A stretch of DNA of 64,000 nucleotides. It comes from JAWLAT01 sp041395325. Its GTDB lineage: Bacteria > Pseudomonadota > Gammaproteobacteria > Xanthomonadales > SZUA-5. Of the stretch, positions 43,763-52,241 are shown piece after piece. The position numbers and the translations under genes are program-made. Position 1 is the first letter of the stretch, and every line of letters starts with the position of its first letter. The notes below the pieces were generated by a model. The model did not search any database. It was not told where the DNA came from and saw nothing but the letters and a program-made list of their open reading frames with translations. The DNA lies in NCBI GenBank assembly GCA_041395325.1, contig JAWLAT010000027.1:5985-69984 (forward strand). The letters are read 5' to 3'.

Positions 43763-43951
43763 GCGCCGGCGGGGCTCTTTGATGTCTTCCCGGTACGGGA
43801 TTGGCTATGATGATCGGCTGCGCTTGGACCCGTCCGAGCTCAGGCGTGAACAGGAATCGGTTCGTCCGACCCACGCCACATTCTACACCGCGCCGACCCC
43901 GGGCCGGGCTGAACGCCCCGCAGACCCGTCGGCCCCGACCGGACTCCAGCC

Positions 43952-44197
43952 ATGAATCCACAGATCATCCATGAACTCATTGCCGCCGGCCTGCCGGATG
44001 CCCAGATCGACGTCCAGGGCGACGACGGCGTGCATTTCGAGGCCACCGTCGTGGCCGCCCAGTTTGAGGGCAAGCGCCCGCTGGAGCGCCACCGACTGGT
44101 CTACGCGACCCTGGGGGACCGCCTCGGTGGCGAGATTCATGCGCTGTCGCTGAAAACCCTCACGCCGGCCGAACTGGCCGCCCGGAGTGCTCGCTGA
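43952..44197 (+). CDS. ibaG: BolA family protein (IbaG-like)
   Basis: An 81-residue BolA fold: IHELIAAGLPDAQIDVQGDDGVHFEATVVAAQFEGKRPLERHRLVYATLGD and a C-terminal helix (EIHALSLKTLTPAEL). Proteins of this type bind a [2Fe-2S] cluster with monothiol glutaredoxins and influence envelope stress. The gene lies directly upstream of murA, with the stop/start overlapped by one base (TGATG), the usual ibaG-murA order. Confidence 0.92.
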   Translation: MNPQIIHELIAAGLPDAQIDVQGDDGVHFEATVVAAQFEGKRPLERHRLVYATLGDRLGGEIHALSLKTLTPAELAARSAR

Positions 44198-45456
44198 TGG
44201 CCAAGATCCTGATTGAAGGCGGCACCCCGCTGAATGGTGAAGTGTGGATTTCCGGCGCCAAGAACGCCGTGCTGCCGATCCTCGCCGGCTGCCTGCTGGC
44301 CGACGGCCCCTGCAGCATCGGCAATGTGCCGCATCTGCACGACGTCACCACGACGATGGAGCTCCTTGGCCAGATGGGCGTGGAACTGGTCGTGGACGAG
44401 CGCATGCGCATCGAGATCGATCCGCGACCGACCAACTCGCATTTCGCACCCTACGATCTGGTCAAGACGATGCGTGCCTCGATCCTGGTGCTCGGTCCGC
44501 TGGTGGCCAAATACGGCCAGGCCGAGGTCTCGCTGCCAGGTGGCTGCGCCATCGGCTCACGCCCGGTCGATCTGCACATCAAGGGCCTGCAGGCCCTGGG
44601 CGCCGACATCCGCGTCGAGAACGGTTACATCCGCGCCAAGGCGGGTCGCCTGCGCGGTGCCCGCATCTGCATGGATCTGGTCACCGTCACCGGCACCGAG
44701 AATCTGATGATGGCCGCGGCGCTGGCCAAAGGCACCACGATCATCGAGAACGCCGCGCAGGAACCGGAAGTGGTGGATCTGGCCGGCTTCCTCAATGCGA
44801 TGGGTGGCAAGGTCGAAGGGGCCGGCACCAACACCATCGTCATCGAAGGCGTCGAGCGGCTGGAAGGCGCGCGCTACGAAGTGCTGCCGGACCGCATCGA
44901 GACCGGCACCTTCCTGGTGGCCGGTGCCATCAGCAGCGGCCGCGTCACCGTCAAGCGCGCTCGTCCGGAGACCCTGGATGCGGTGCTGGCCAAGCTGGAG
45001 GAATCCGGCGCCCAGCTGGATGTGTCCGAGGACAGCATCACGCTGGACATGAAGGGCAAGCGGCCCCGCGCCGTCGATGTCACCACCGCGCCCTACCCCG
45101 CCTTCCCCACCGACATGCAGGCCCAGTTCACCGCACTCAATGCGGTCGCTGAAGGCGTCGGTACGGTCACGGAGACCGTGTTCGAGAACCGCTTCATGCA
45201 CGTGCACGAATTGCGTCGCCTGGGCGCGCAGATCCGCCTTCAGGGCAACACGGCGATCATCGAGGGCATTCCCTCGATGACCGGCGCGCCGATGATGGCA
45301 ACCGACCTGCGCGCCTCGGCCAGTCTGGTGCTGGCCGGACTGGCCGCCCACGGCGAATCGGAAGTGGACCGCGTGTATCACATCGATCGCGGCTACGAGT
45401 GCATCGAAGAGAAGCTCAGTGCGTTGGGCGCGCGCATGCGGCGCTTGCCTGGATAA
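44197..45456 (+). CDS. murA: UDP-N-acetylglucosamine 1-carboxyvinyltransferase MurA
   Basis: A 419-residue enzyme with the inside-out alpha/beta barrel pattern: SGAKNAVLPILAG (K22, N23 contacts), PGGCAIGSRPVDLHIKGL carrying the catalytic and fosfomycin-target Cys117, ALAKGTTIIENAAQEPEV, and the C-terminal RGYECIEEKL. It transfers enolpyruvate from PEP to UDP-GlcNAc, the first step of peptidoglycan synthesis. GGAG precedes the ATG. The presence of Cys117 predicts fosfomycin binding. Confidence 0.97.
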   Translation: MAKILIEGGTPLNGEVWISGAKNAVLPILAGCLLADGPCSIGNVPHLHDVTTTMELLGQMGVELVVDERMRIEIDPRPTNSHFAPYDLVKTMRASILVLGPLVAKYGQAEVSLPGGCAIGSRPVDLHIKGLQALGADIRVENGYIRAKAGRLRGARICMDLVTVTGTENLMMAAALAKGTTIIENAAQEPEVVDLAGFLNAMGGKVEGAGTNTIVIEGVERLEGARYEVLPDRIETGTFLVAGAISSGRVTVKRARPETLDAVLAKLEESGAQLDVSEDSITLDMKGKRPRAVDVTTAPYPAFPTDMQAQFTALNAVAEGVGTVTETVFENRFMHVHELRRLGAQIRLQGNTAIIEGIPSMTGAPMMATDLRASASLVLAGLAAHGESEVDRVYHIDRGYECIEEKLSALGARMRRLPG

Positions 45457-45627
45457 CCCTGACCGGCCGGCCCGGCCATGGAGCTGAATCGGCGCTGGCC
45501 AGCCCGATGCCATTCGGGTTGTCCGGACGCCGTCGCCGGGCAAAATTCAGAATCTCTCCTGTCATATAAGACGACTGCACGCGATGAGGTTGCAGTCTGT
45601 CTTGACGCTGCCGGCTACCATTGACGC

Positions 45628-48213
45628 ATGCGCTTCCGCTTCGGCGTCTACCTCTTCGATACCGGCCAGGCCCAACTGAGCGGCCCGGCGGGCCCCATTG
45701 CGCTTCGGCCCATGACGCTGAAGCTGCTGCAGGCGCTGATTGAAGCCGCGCCGGATCTGGTCAGTACCGATGAGCTGCTGGACCGCGTCTGGGGACGGCA
45801 GGCCGTCGCGCCCGGCGTGGTGGCGCAATCGGTGCGCGAGCTGCGCAAGGCACTGCAGGATTCGGCGCTGCAACCCAGCTACATCGAAACCCGGCACCGG
45901 CTGGGCTATCGCTTCATCGCGCCCCTGCAGCGCGAGGACAGTCCGCCGTCGTCCACAGAGCTTCTCGCCGCCGATGCCCCAACGCCTGTCGCCGCCACAC
46001 CGCGCCGTGCGAGTCGGTCCATGGCCGGATTGGGCGGACTGGCCCTGCTGTTGACCGCGGCACTGCTGCTGACCTGGTGGCAGCCGTGGTCCGACGGACC
46101 GACATCGGACTCGGGCTCCTTCTATCCCATTGATGTGGTCCAGGCGGGCACACCCGCCGATGGCGAAGCACAACAATGGTTCCATCAAGCCCTGACCGCC
46201 CTGCGCGAGCAACGCCTGGAGCGCGCCAGCGAACTGCTGGATCGCGCGCTGGCGCGTGAACCGCACTCGCCCGCCCTGCTCGGAACGATGGCCGCGGTAC
46301 AGGCCGAACACGGCGAAATCGCTCGTGCACGATCGCTGGCCGACGCTGCGCTGGCCGCAGCCGGGTCATTGCCGCGCGCGGAGCAATTGCGGATCGAGGG
46401 TGTGACGGCCGCCTTGTACTACCGCTGGGGCGACGCCATCGACCGCTTCCAGGCGGTTTTTCAGCTCAATCCCGGCGACGTCACTGCCGGCTTCGCCCTG
46501 TTCCGAGCGCAGCTCAATGCCGGTCGTGGCGACGATGCCGAACGCACACTGGAGGATCTGGCGGCGCTGCCAGCAGCCATTCTGCAGCCCACCCAACTCA
46601 GTCTGGCCCGAGCGCGTTTGGCCAGTCTGCGGGGGCGGCTGTCCGACCGCTTGGCGCTGGCCGAGCTAGCCCTGGCGCAGAGTGAGGACCCGCGCCAGGC
46701 AGCTGAAGCCAGACTGGAACAGATTGCCGCGCAGATTGCCCTGGGTCAGCCGACGGCGGCCCGCACCAGCCTCGACGCGCTCAACCAGACATTGGCACAA
46801 ACCGCCTGGCCCGCTGGCGAAATCAAGCAACAGCTGCTGGAAGGTCACTGGCAGCGTGAAGTGGGCAAGCCGGCGCTGGCACTCGCCCACTACGAGCGTG
46901 CGGCCGCAGCCGCCGAGGCCCTTGGCGATGCCCGCAGCCGGGCCACGGCTCGCCGCGAATCGGCTTTTGCACAGGTCCTGCTCGGTGAAGTTGACCAGGC
47001 GGTGGCAGTAACCGGCGAGATGCTGGCCGAGCAAGGCGAACGCGGCGACCTGCGCGAGCAGGCCGCCAGTCTCAATGTGCGGTCACTGGCGCAGCAACGC
47101 GCCGGCGACCCCGCTGCCGCGCAGGTGAGCGTCGAACGGGCGCTGGATCTGTACACACAGACCGGTGATCGCGCTGGCCAGGCCGGTGCTCGCAACTCTC
47201 TCGGCATGTTGTATGCCCGTCAGGGCCGCGGCGACGAGGCACTGGCGCAATTCGAAGAAGCCTTGCAGGTTTTTCGCGCCACCGGCAACCGCCGCGGCGC
47301 CGCGGTGGCACTGGGCAACATCGCCGCTGCCCACGGCAGTGCCGGACGCGGTGCGGCAGCCCGCAGCGCCAACGAGACCGCCCTGGCCGAGTTCCGGGCG
47401 GTCGATGCCGCCCTGGACGTGGCCCGTCTGCAATTCAATCTGGCCCTGCAGGACCGCCGCACCGGTGCGCTGATCCAGGCCGAAGCACGGCTGCGCGAGG
47501 CCCTGGATGGCTTTCGGCAGGCGCAGGCCGGCGCGCGGGTCGTGGTGGCGAGCACCACGCTGGCCGACCTGCTGCTGCAACGCGCCGAACCGACAGAGGC
47601 TTCCGCACTGCTCAGCGACATTTCTTTGGCGGACGTGCCGCCAGAGCAGCAAGCCAGTCTGCTGGCCATGCGCGGTCGCCTGGCCATGGCCATCGGTGAC
47701 TACGCGGCGGCGGGGACTGCTCTCAGCGACGCAATGAGCCTGCGCCAGCAGGCCGGGCTGGACGCCTGGGCGAGGATGAGCGAGTTCGAACTCGCCGAGT
47801 TGGACGCACGCCAGCAGCGCTGGACCGAAGCCGAACTCACCTTGCGGCCCCTGCGGCGGGCCATGTTGGACGATGGTGAGGCGTTGGACGCAGCCAATGC
47901 GGGCGCCCTGTTGGCCGCAGTGCTGCAGGCACAACAACGCTTGGCCGACGCTGCCGGCCTGCTCGACGATCTGGAAGCGACCGCGGCCAAGGATGCGCTG
48001 CTCGGCCTGCGGATCGATCTGGTGCGTGCCCAGCAGCACCCTGCCGATCGCGACGCGGCTCTGGCCGAAGTCGCCCAGCGCGCTCGCGAGATGGGCTTCG
48101 AACGGATCGCGTTGCAGGCCGAACGCCTGCGGCCGTCGCCCGCTGGCGCCGAGGCTGCAGAAGAGTTGCAGCGCCGCGGACTGGATCCGGGCAGCGAGCG
48201 GCTGGCCTGGTAA
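45628..48213 (+). CDS. CadC-like winged-helix regulator with membrane helix and TPR domain
   Basis: An 861-residue protein: N-terminal OmpR/CadC-type winged helix (residues about 1-95: LRPMTLKLLQALIEAAPDLVSTDELLDRVWG, VVAQSVRELRKALQDS, ETRHRLGYRFIAP). A linker and one membrane helix (about 134-151, LGGLALLLTAALLLTWW) follow, then a long periplasmic TPR-rich C-terminus (GNRRGAAVALGNIAAAHGSAGR and related). This is the membrane-integrated one-component ToxR/CadC format without a receiver domain. Targets are unknown. Confidence 0.88.
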   Translation: MRFRFGVYLFDTGQAQLSGPAGPIALRPMTLKLLQALIEAAPDLVSTDELLDRVWGRQAVAPGVVAQSVRELRKALQDSALQPSYIETRHRLGYRFIAPLQREDSPPSSTELLAADAPTPVAATPRRASRSMAGLGGLALLLTAALLLTWWQPWSDGPTSDSGSFYPIDVVQAGTPADGEAQQWFHQALTALREQRLERASELLDRALAREPHSPALLGTMAAVQAEHGEIARARSLADAALAAAGSLPRAEQLRIEGVTAALYYRWGDAIDRFQAVFQLNPGDVTAGFALFRAQLNAGRGDDAERTLEDLAALPAAILQPTQLSLARARLASLRGRLSDRLALAELALAQSEDPRQAAEARLEQIAAQIALGQPTAARTSLDALNQTLAQTAWPAGEIKQQLLEGHWQREVGKPALALAHYERAAAAAEALGDARSRATARRESAFAQVLLGEVDQAVAVTGEMLAEQGERGDLREQAASLNVRSLAQQRAGDPAAAQVSVERALDLYTQTGDRAGQAGARNSLGMLYARQGRGDEALAQFEEALQVFRATGNRRGAAVALGNIAAAHGSAGRGAAARSANETALAEFRAVDAALDVARLQFNLALQDRRTGALIQAEARLREALDGFRQAQAGARVVVASTTLADLLLQRAEPTEASALLSDISLADVPPEQQASLLAMRGRLAMAIGDYAAAGTALSDAMSLRQQAGLDAWARMSEFELAELDARQQRWTEAELTLRPLRRAMLDDGEALDAANAGALLAAVLQAQQRLADAAGLLDDLEATAAKDALLGLRIDLVRAQQHPADRDAALAEVAQRAREMGFERIALQAERLRPSPAGAEAAEELQRRGLDPGSERLAW

Positions 48214-48274
48214 GCCGGGGCGCACCGACGCGACTGGGGCACAATGCCAACGCCCCACACCGCGACGCGATTTG

Positions 48275-48832
48275 ATGACCATTGTCCTGACCCCCTTTGC
48301 CCTGCCCCGGTTGTTTCCGCGCGAGCCGCGTCGCAACACCATCCAGGACTGCACGCCGGCGCAGTTCGAGGCCCACCTGAATTCAGTTGCCCCGGTCAAG
48401 GTGATCGACGGCTATGCACCCTTCTGCAAGCTCCACGTCCATCGCAACTGGACCAGTACCCGTTGCCTGGCGATGCCGATCACCGACGACAACCGCCACC
48501 GGCTGCGCTCGGACTACGAGGCCCGCAACCGCGAGGAACTGCCGGTGCTGGTGCGCTGGTTCGAAGGCGTCGAGCCGCCGGTGGCCAACTGGCTGATTCC
48601 GATCCTCTACGATCGAGAGCAGCTGGCCCGAGAAGGCAGTCCGATCGACGCCGACTGGGGCGTGGTTGGCTGTCTGTACACCCTCGAGCCGGAGGAAACC
48701 CCGATGGCCCCGATCACGCTGATGCGCAATGCGCTGGGCGTGGAAGAAGGTGGCTCGGGTGTGCCGCTGGACGCGCTGGCCTACCAGCGCAGCGTCGAGT
48801 TCTGGCGCACCAACGCCAATTGGCGGGGATAG
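48275..48832 (+). CDS. DUF3228 family protein
   Basis: A 185-residue cytoplasmic protein with the strongly conserved DUF3228 stretches CKLHVHRNWTSTRCLAMPI, ELPVLVRWFEG, PIDADWGVVGCLYT and PITLMRNALGVEEGGSGVPLD. The function is unknown. The ATG at 48275 was chosen inside a longer frame because the upstream part overlaps the preceding gene and the length then fits the family. It stands 61 bp downstream of the winged-helix/TPR regulator on the same strand. Confidence 0.85.
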   Translation: MTIVLTPFALPRLFPREPRRNTIQDCTPAQFEAHLNSVAPVKVIDGYAPFCKLHVHRNWTSTRCLAMPITDDNRHRLRSDYEARNREELPVLVRWFEGVEPPVANWLIPILYDREQLAREGSPIDADWGVVGCLYTLEPEETPMAPITLMRNALGVEEGGSGVPLDALAYQRSVEFWRTNANWRG

Positions 48833-48977
48833 TCGCTGTTCATGGCAGACGCGCAGTCTGCAGGGGAACCTGACAGTCTGAGCGCTGTGATTCTTGATGC
48901 ACGGCTTGCCCATCCGTCATTGCTGACCGCCCAAACACACTGTCAGACTGCGCGCCCCTGGGTTTCGATCATTGACA

Positions 48978-51900
48978 ATGCGCCGGAATGGTCTGCTTCT
49001 CGCTGTACTGATTTCCAGTTCCACTGCCGCATCACCATGGACCTCTGATCGGCCCTTGCGCGAGGCCAATCCGGCAGCGCCCACTGCACGGGTCAGGGAA
49101 GTGACAGCCGCTGCGGACGGCCGCTATTGGGTGCGCTTGCAGCGCAGCGATGGCATCGATGAAATACTCCATCTCAGTCCCGACGACCAGTTGCTGGCCC
49201 GCTCTCGCCTGGCCGAGCAGCAAAACGCCTATGGCCCACGGCGAGGCAACTCCCTGAATCTGCAGGCGCTCCCCGACGGTCAGTTGCTGGGCTACCGCAG
49301 CAACTTCTTCAATGGGGTGACGGAGTTGACGCGCTTCGCAGCCAACGGCTCGGTGGATTGGTCGATGACCGACGTCCCGCTGCGAAGCTATTGCCCGCGA
49401 GTGGAAGGCACGACATCCGGCGGAATCTGGATGCTCTGCGAGTTCAGCGAAGGTCGTTATCAGTTGTTCAGAATCGACGCCGCCGGTCGCCCCCGGTCAG
49501 TGCTCGGCCCCAGCGAACTCGATGAGGGCGCGCTGCGCAGCAGCCTGGCCGTCGCCGCCGATGGCTCGGTCTTCGTCGGCGGCGTCGACACCGACGATCT
49601 CCCCACTGTCTGGCACTTCGATGAGCGCGGCGAAGAACTTTGGCAGCGCTCGCTGGGTTTGCCCGTCACGCAGTCGCTGCGACAGGTCGCCCTGGACCCC
49701 AACGGCGACGTCACGGTCGCGACCCGACTTGACTCGGCGGTACTCGAACTGCGAACGCTGGCCGCCAATGACGGTGCGCTGATCAGCGCGCACGAGCTGG
49801 ATCTGGGCACGGACTTCAATGGCCTGGAGTTGCTGCAATCAGCCAACAACGGCGATTGGCTGTTGCTGCTCAATGGTCTGGGCAGCGACACCCTGGTGCG
49901 CGCGTCCGACCAGGGCGAGCGGCTTTGGCTGACCACGCTGCCCGCCGGGCGGACGGTCGTGCAGGATCGCCCGCACCCACACGCTCTGCTGGAGGCCGGC
50001 GGCGAACTGCGATTGATGGCCGAGTTCGACGATCCCCAGAGTTTCAAGCGCAGCTTCGAGCTGCTGGTGCTCGACACCTTGGGTCAGCTCGTTCGGCAGG
50101 TGTTGATCGGAACGCAGGACGACTTCGACGACGCCGTCCCGCTCCCGCAGCAGGGCGGATTCCTGACCAGCGGACGACTGGGCCGCATCGACGGTGAGGG
50201 TCAATTTCATCCCATCGATCTGAGTGCGAGCCTGGTCGGGCAGGAACAGCCGTTGCTGCTGGCCACCTACAGCGAAGCCGACGAGCAGATCATTGTTGTT
50301 GAGAGCAACAGCGGCCGATGGCTGCAGAGCTGGCAGCGTGACGGTCAGCTGCGCTGGCAACAAGCGCTTCAGCGCGGGGTTCTGCAGGACGAGTTCAGCG
50401 ACCTCAAGGACCTGCAGGTCAATGCGCACAGTGTCTGCTGGCAGATCACGGAAGCGGGCGGATTTCCGCCCACCGAACTACCAGTGACCTGCTTCGATCG
50501 AGCCAATGGCAGTGCACAGCTGAGCTTTGACCCCTCGCCCGAGTTCGACAGCCGCGCCGAGCATCGCCTGCTGGCCGGAGACGAACTGGCGCGGATCGTG
50601 CGCAATGGCGACAGCGCCGTCCTGCGCTTCAGTGCCCTGCCCGATGGCGCCGAAACCCGAGCCGCGGTTCCGCTCGAATCCACCCAGGCACAGCTGCTCA
50701 GCCAACCCGGCGCAGCCGGTGTCGCCGTGCGCGATGGCTCCGACCTGCGCGTCTACTGGACCGATGGGCAGCTGCCGGACAGCCTGACACTGCCCTATCT
50801 GTTCGAACCGGTGACGCTGCTGCCGCAGGGCCTGTTTCATGGCCTGCAGTGGTTTCCTCGCGATGGCGGCGAACCCGTGCTGCTGGACGATCCCTTCCGT
50901 TCCGGCTTCGGCATGCAGGTCGCTGCTGGCGAGCGCATCCACCTGGTCTCGCAGACCGATTTCGGGACCATCAAGCTGTGGGGATTGGACACGGTCACAT
51001 CGGCGTTGATCTGGACAACCGAGTTACGCGGCAACAGCAGTCTGGTCTGGGCCTATCCGGCGGCCAATGACGATCAGGTACTGCTGATCGGCAGCAACGC
51101 TGCCGACCTCGACCTGCGCTGGGTGAACCGGGGCGATGGCAGCCTCATCTCGACGCGTAGCGTCGAATGCGGGGCGCCGCAATGTCGCTTCGAACTCTCT
51201 GGCCAACCCAGCGGTCCGGCCGGTCTGGATCTGTTGGAACTGCGAATACAGGACGACACCACCAGCGCGCTGCGCGCCGTGCACCAATCCACCGTGCCCG
51301 CCGCCACCCGCGCAGATCAGGCCGGCGTGGCCGGACTGTGGTTCCACCCCGGCCTGGCCGGCCAGGGGCTGGTGCTGAGCTATGTACCGGAGAGCCGAAC
51401 GCTGTTCGCGCCGTGGTTCAACTACGTCCCCTACGGTCGCACGCATGATCAGTCGACACTGCGCTGGTACTCGCTGCAGGGGAACGCCGAACTGGCGGCA
51501 AACGCCGTCGAGCTGCAGTTGCTGCGCAACGCGGGTGGCCGCTTCGGCGAACCCCCTGCGACACAAGCCGAGGTCGTCGGCAGCGCGCGAATCCAGTTCG
51601 AGAGCTGCGACCGAGCGACCCTGCACTACGATTTCGGCGACGCCGAGGAAGGCGCCGGCAGTCAGCCGCTGATCCGCCTGGGCCCAAGCAACCGCAGCTG
51701 TGTGCTGGCCGACGGCACCGTGCAGGCGCCGGCGCTGGTCGCTGCCGATCGCGAGGGCTTCAGCAGCCGCCAGTCCGGGGCCTGGTTCGACCCGCTCAGC
51801 GCCGGCCAGGGCCTGATGTTCGAAGTCGTTCCGGCCAGCACCAGTCAGGCGGGGCTGCTGTTCGCCGCCTGGTTCAGCTACGACCGCGAGGGTGAGGGCG

Positions 51901-52187
51901 ACGACGAATTCGCCCATGACTGGTTCATCCTGCAGGGCGATCTGAGCCAGGCCAGTTCCGGCAGGTTGGTGGTGCCCATTTATCGCAGCATCGGTGGCGC
52001 CTTCGATCGCCGCCAGACCAGCAATCTGTTCCGGGTCGGTGAAGCCGAACTGCAGTTCGACGACTGCAACAGCCTGCAGCTGAGCTATCGCTTCGATGAC
52101 AGTGAGCTGGCCCAGTCGCACGCCGGACTGCAGGGCCAGCAGTCACTGCAGCGCATCGGCGGCTGCACGGCAGCGGGCGCCAACTGA
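48978..52187 (+). CDS. Large secreted beta-propeller protein with duplicated C-terminal module
   Basis: A 1069-residue exported protein with a signal peptide (LLLAVLISSSTAASPW). About 700 residues follow with repeated W/D-rich blades such as DGRYWVRLQRSDG, DGQLRWQQAL and ITLWGL-type turns, resembling PQQ/YVTN-like propellers. The C-terminus carries two copies of a module: AGLWFHPGLAGQGLVLSY...LFAPWFNYVPYG and GAWFDPLSAGQGLMFEV...LFAAWFSYDREGEG, each followed by a Cys-containing SCDR/DCNS strand. It lacks the DGFE tail of its neighbours. Function unknown. Confidence 0.75.
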   Translation: MRRNGLLLAVLISSSTAASPWTSDRPLREANPAAPTARVREVTAAADGRYWVRLQRSDGIDEILHLSPDDQLLARSRLAEQQNAYGPRRGNSLNLQALPDGQLLGYRSNFFNGVTELTRFAANGSVDWSMTDVPLRSYCPRVEGTTSGGIWMLCEFSEGRYQLFRIDAAGRPRSVLGPSELDEGALRSSLAVAADGSVFVGGVDTDDLPTVWHFDERGEELWQRSLGLPVTQSLRQVALDPNGDVTVATRLDSAVLELRTLAANDGALISAHELDLGTDFNGLELLQSANNGDWLLLLNGLGSDTLVRASDQGERLWLTTLPAGRTVVQDRPHPHALLEAGGELRLMAEFDDPQSFKRSFELLVLDTLGQLVRQVLIGTQDDFDDAVPLPQQGGFLTSGRLGRIDGEGQFHPIDLSASLVGQEQPLLLATYSEADEQIIVVESNSGRWLQSWQRDGQLRWQQALQRGVLQDEFSDLKDLQVNAHSVCWQITEAGGFPPTELPVTCFDRANGSAQLSFDPSPEFDSRAEHRLLAGDELARIVRNGDSAVLRFSALPDGAETRAAVPLESTQAQLLSQPGAAGVAVRDGSDLRVYWTDGQLPDSLTLPYLFEPVTLLPQGLFHGLQWFPRDGGEPVLLDDPFRSGFGMQVAAGERIHLVSQTDFGTIKLWGLDTVTSALIWTTELRGNSSLVWAYPAANDDQVLLIGSNAADLDLRWVNRGDGSLISTRSVECGAPQCRFELSGQPSGPAGLDLLELRIQDDTTSALRAVHQSTVPAATRADQAGVAGLWFHPGLAGQGLVLSYVPESRTLFAPWFNYVPYGRTHDQSTLRWYSLQGNAELAANAVELQLLRNAGGRFGEPPATQAEVVGSARIQFESCDRATLHYDFGDAEEGAGSQPLIRLGPSNRSCVLADGTVQAPALVAADREGFSSRQSGAWFDPLSAGQGLMFEVVPASTSQAGLLFAAWFSYDREGEGDDEFAHDWFILQGDLSQASSGRLVVPIYRSIGGAFDRRQTSNLFRVGEAELQFDDCNSLQLSYRFDDSELAQSHAGLQGQQSLQRIGGCTAAGAN

Positions 52188-52241
52188 CCCATAAGCGCCC
52201 GCCGCTGGCAGGATTTCACTGCCGGCGGCGGACGGTCACCA

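Noticed and set aside
43777..43813. TATGAT -10-like box upstream of ibaG
   Set aside because: No -35 element at 16-18 bp; spacing to TTTGAT is about 22 bp, so the promoter is not supported.
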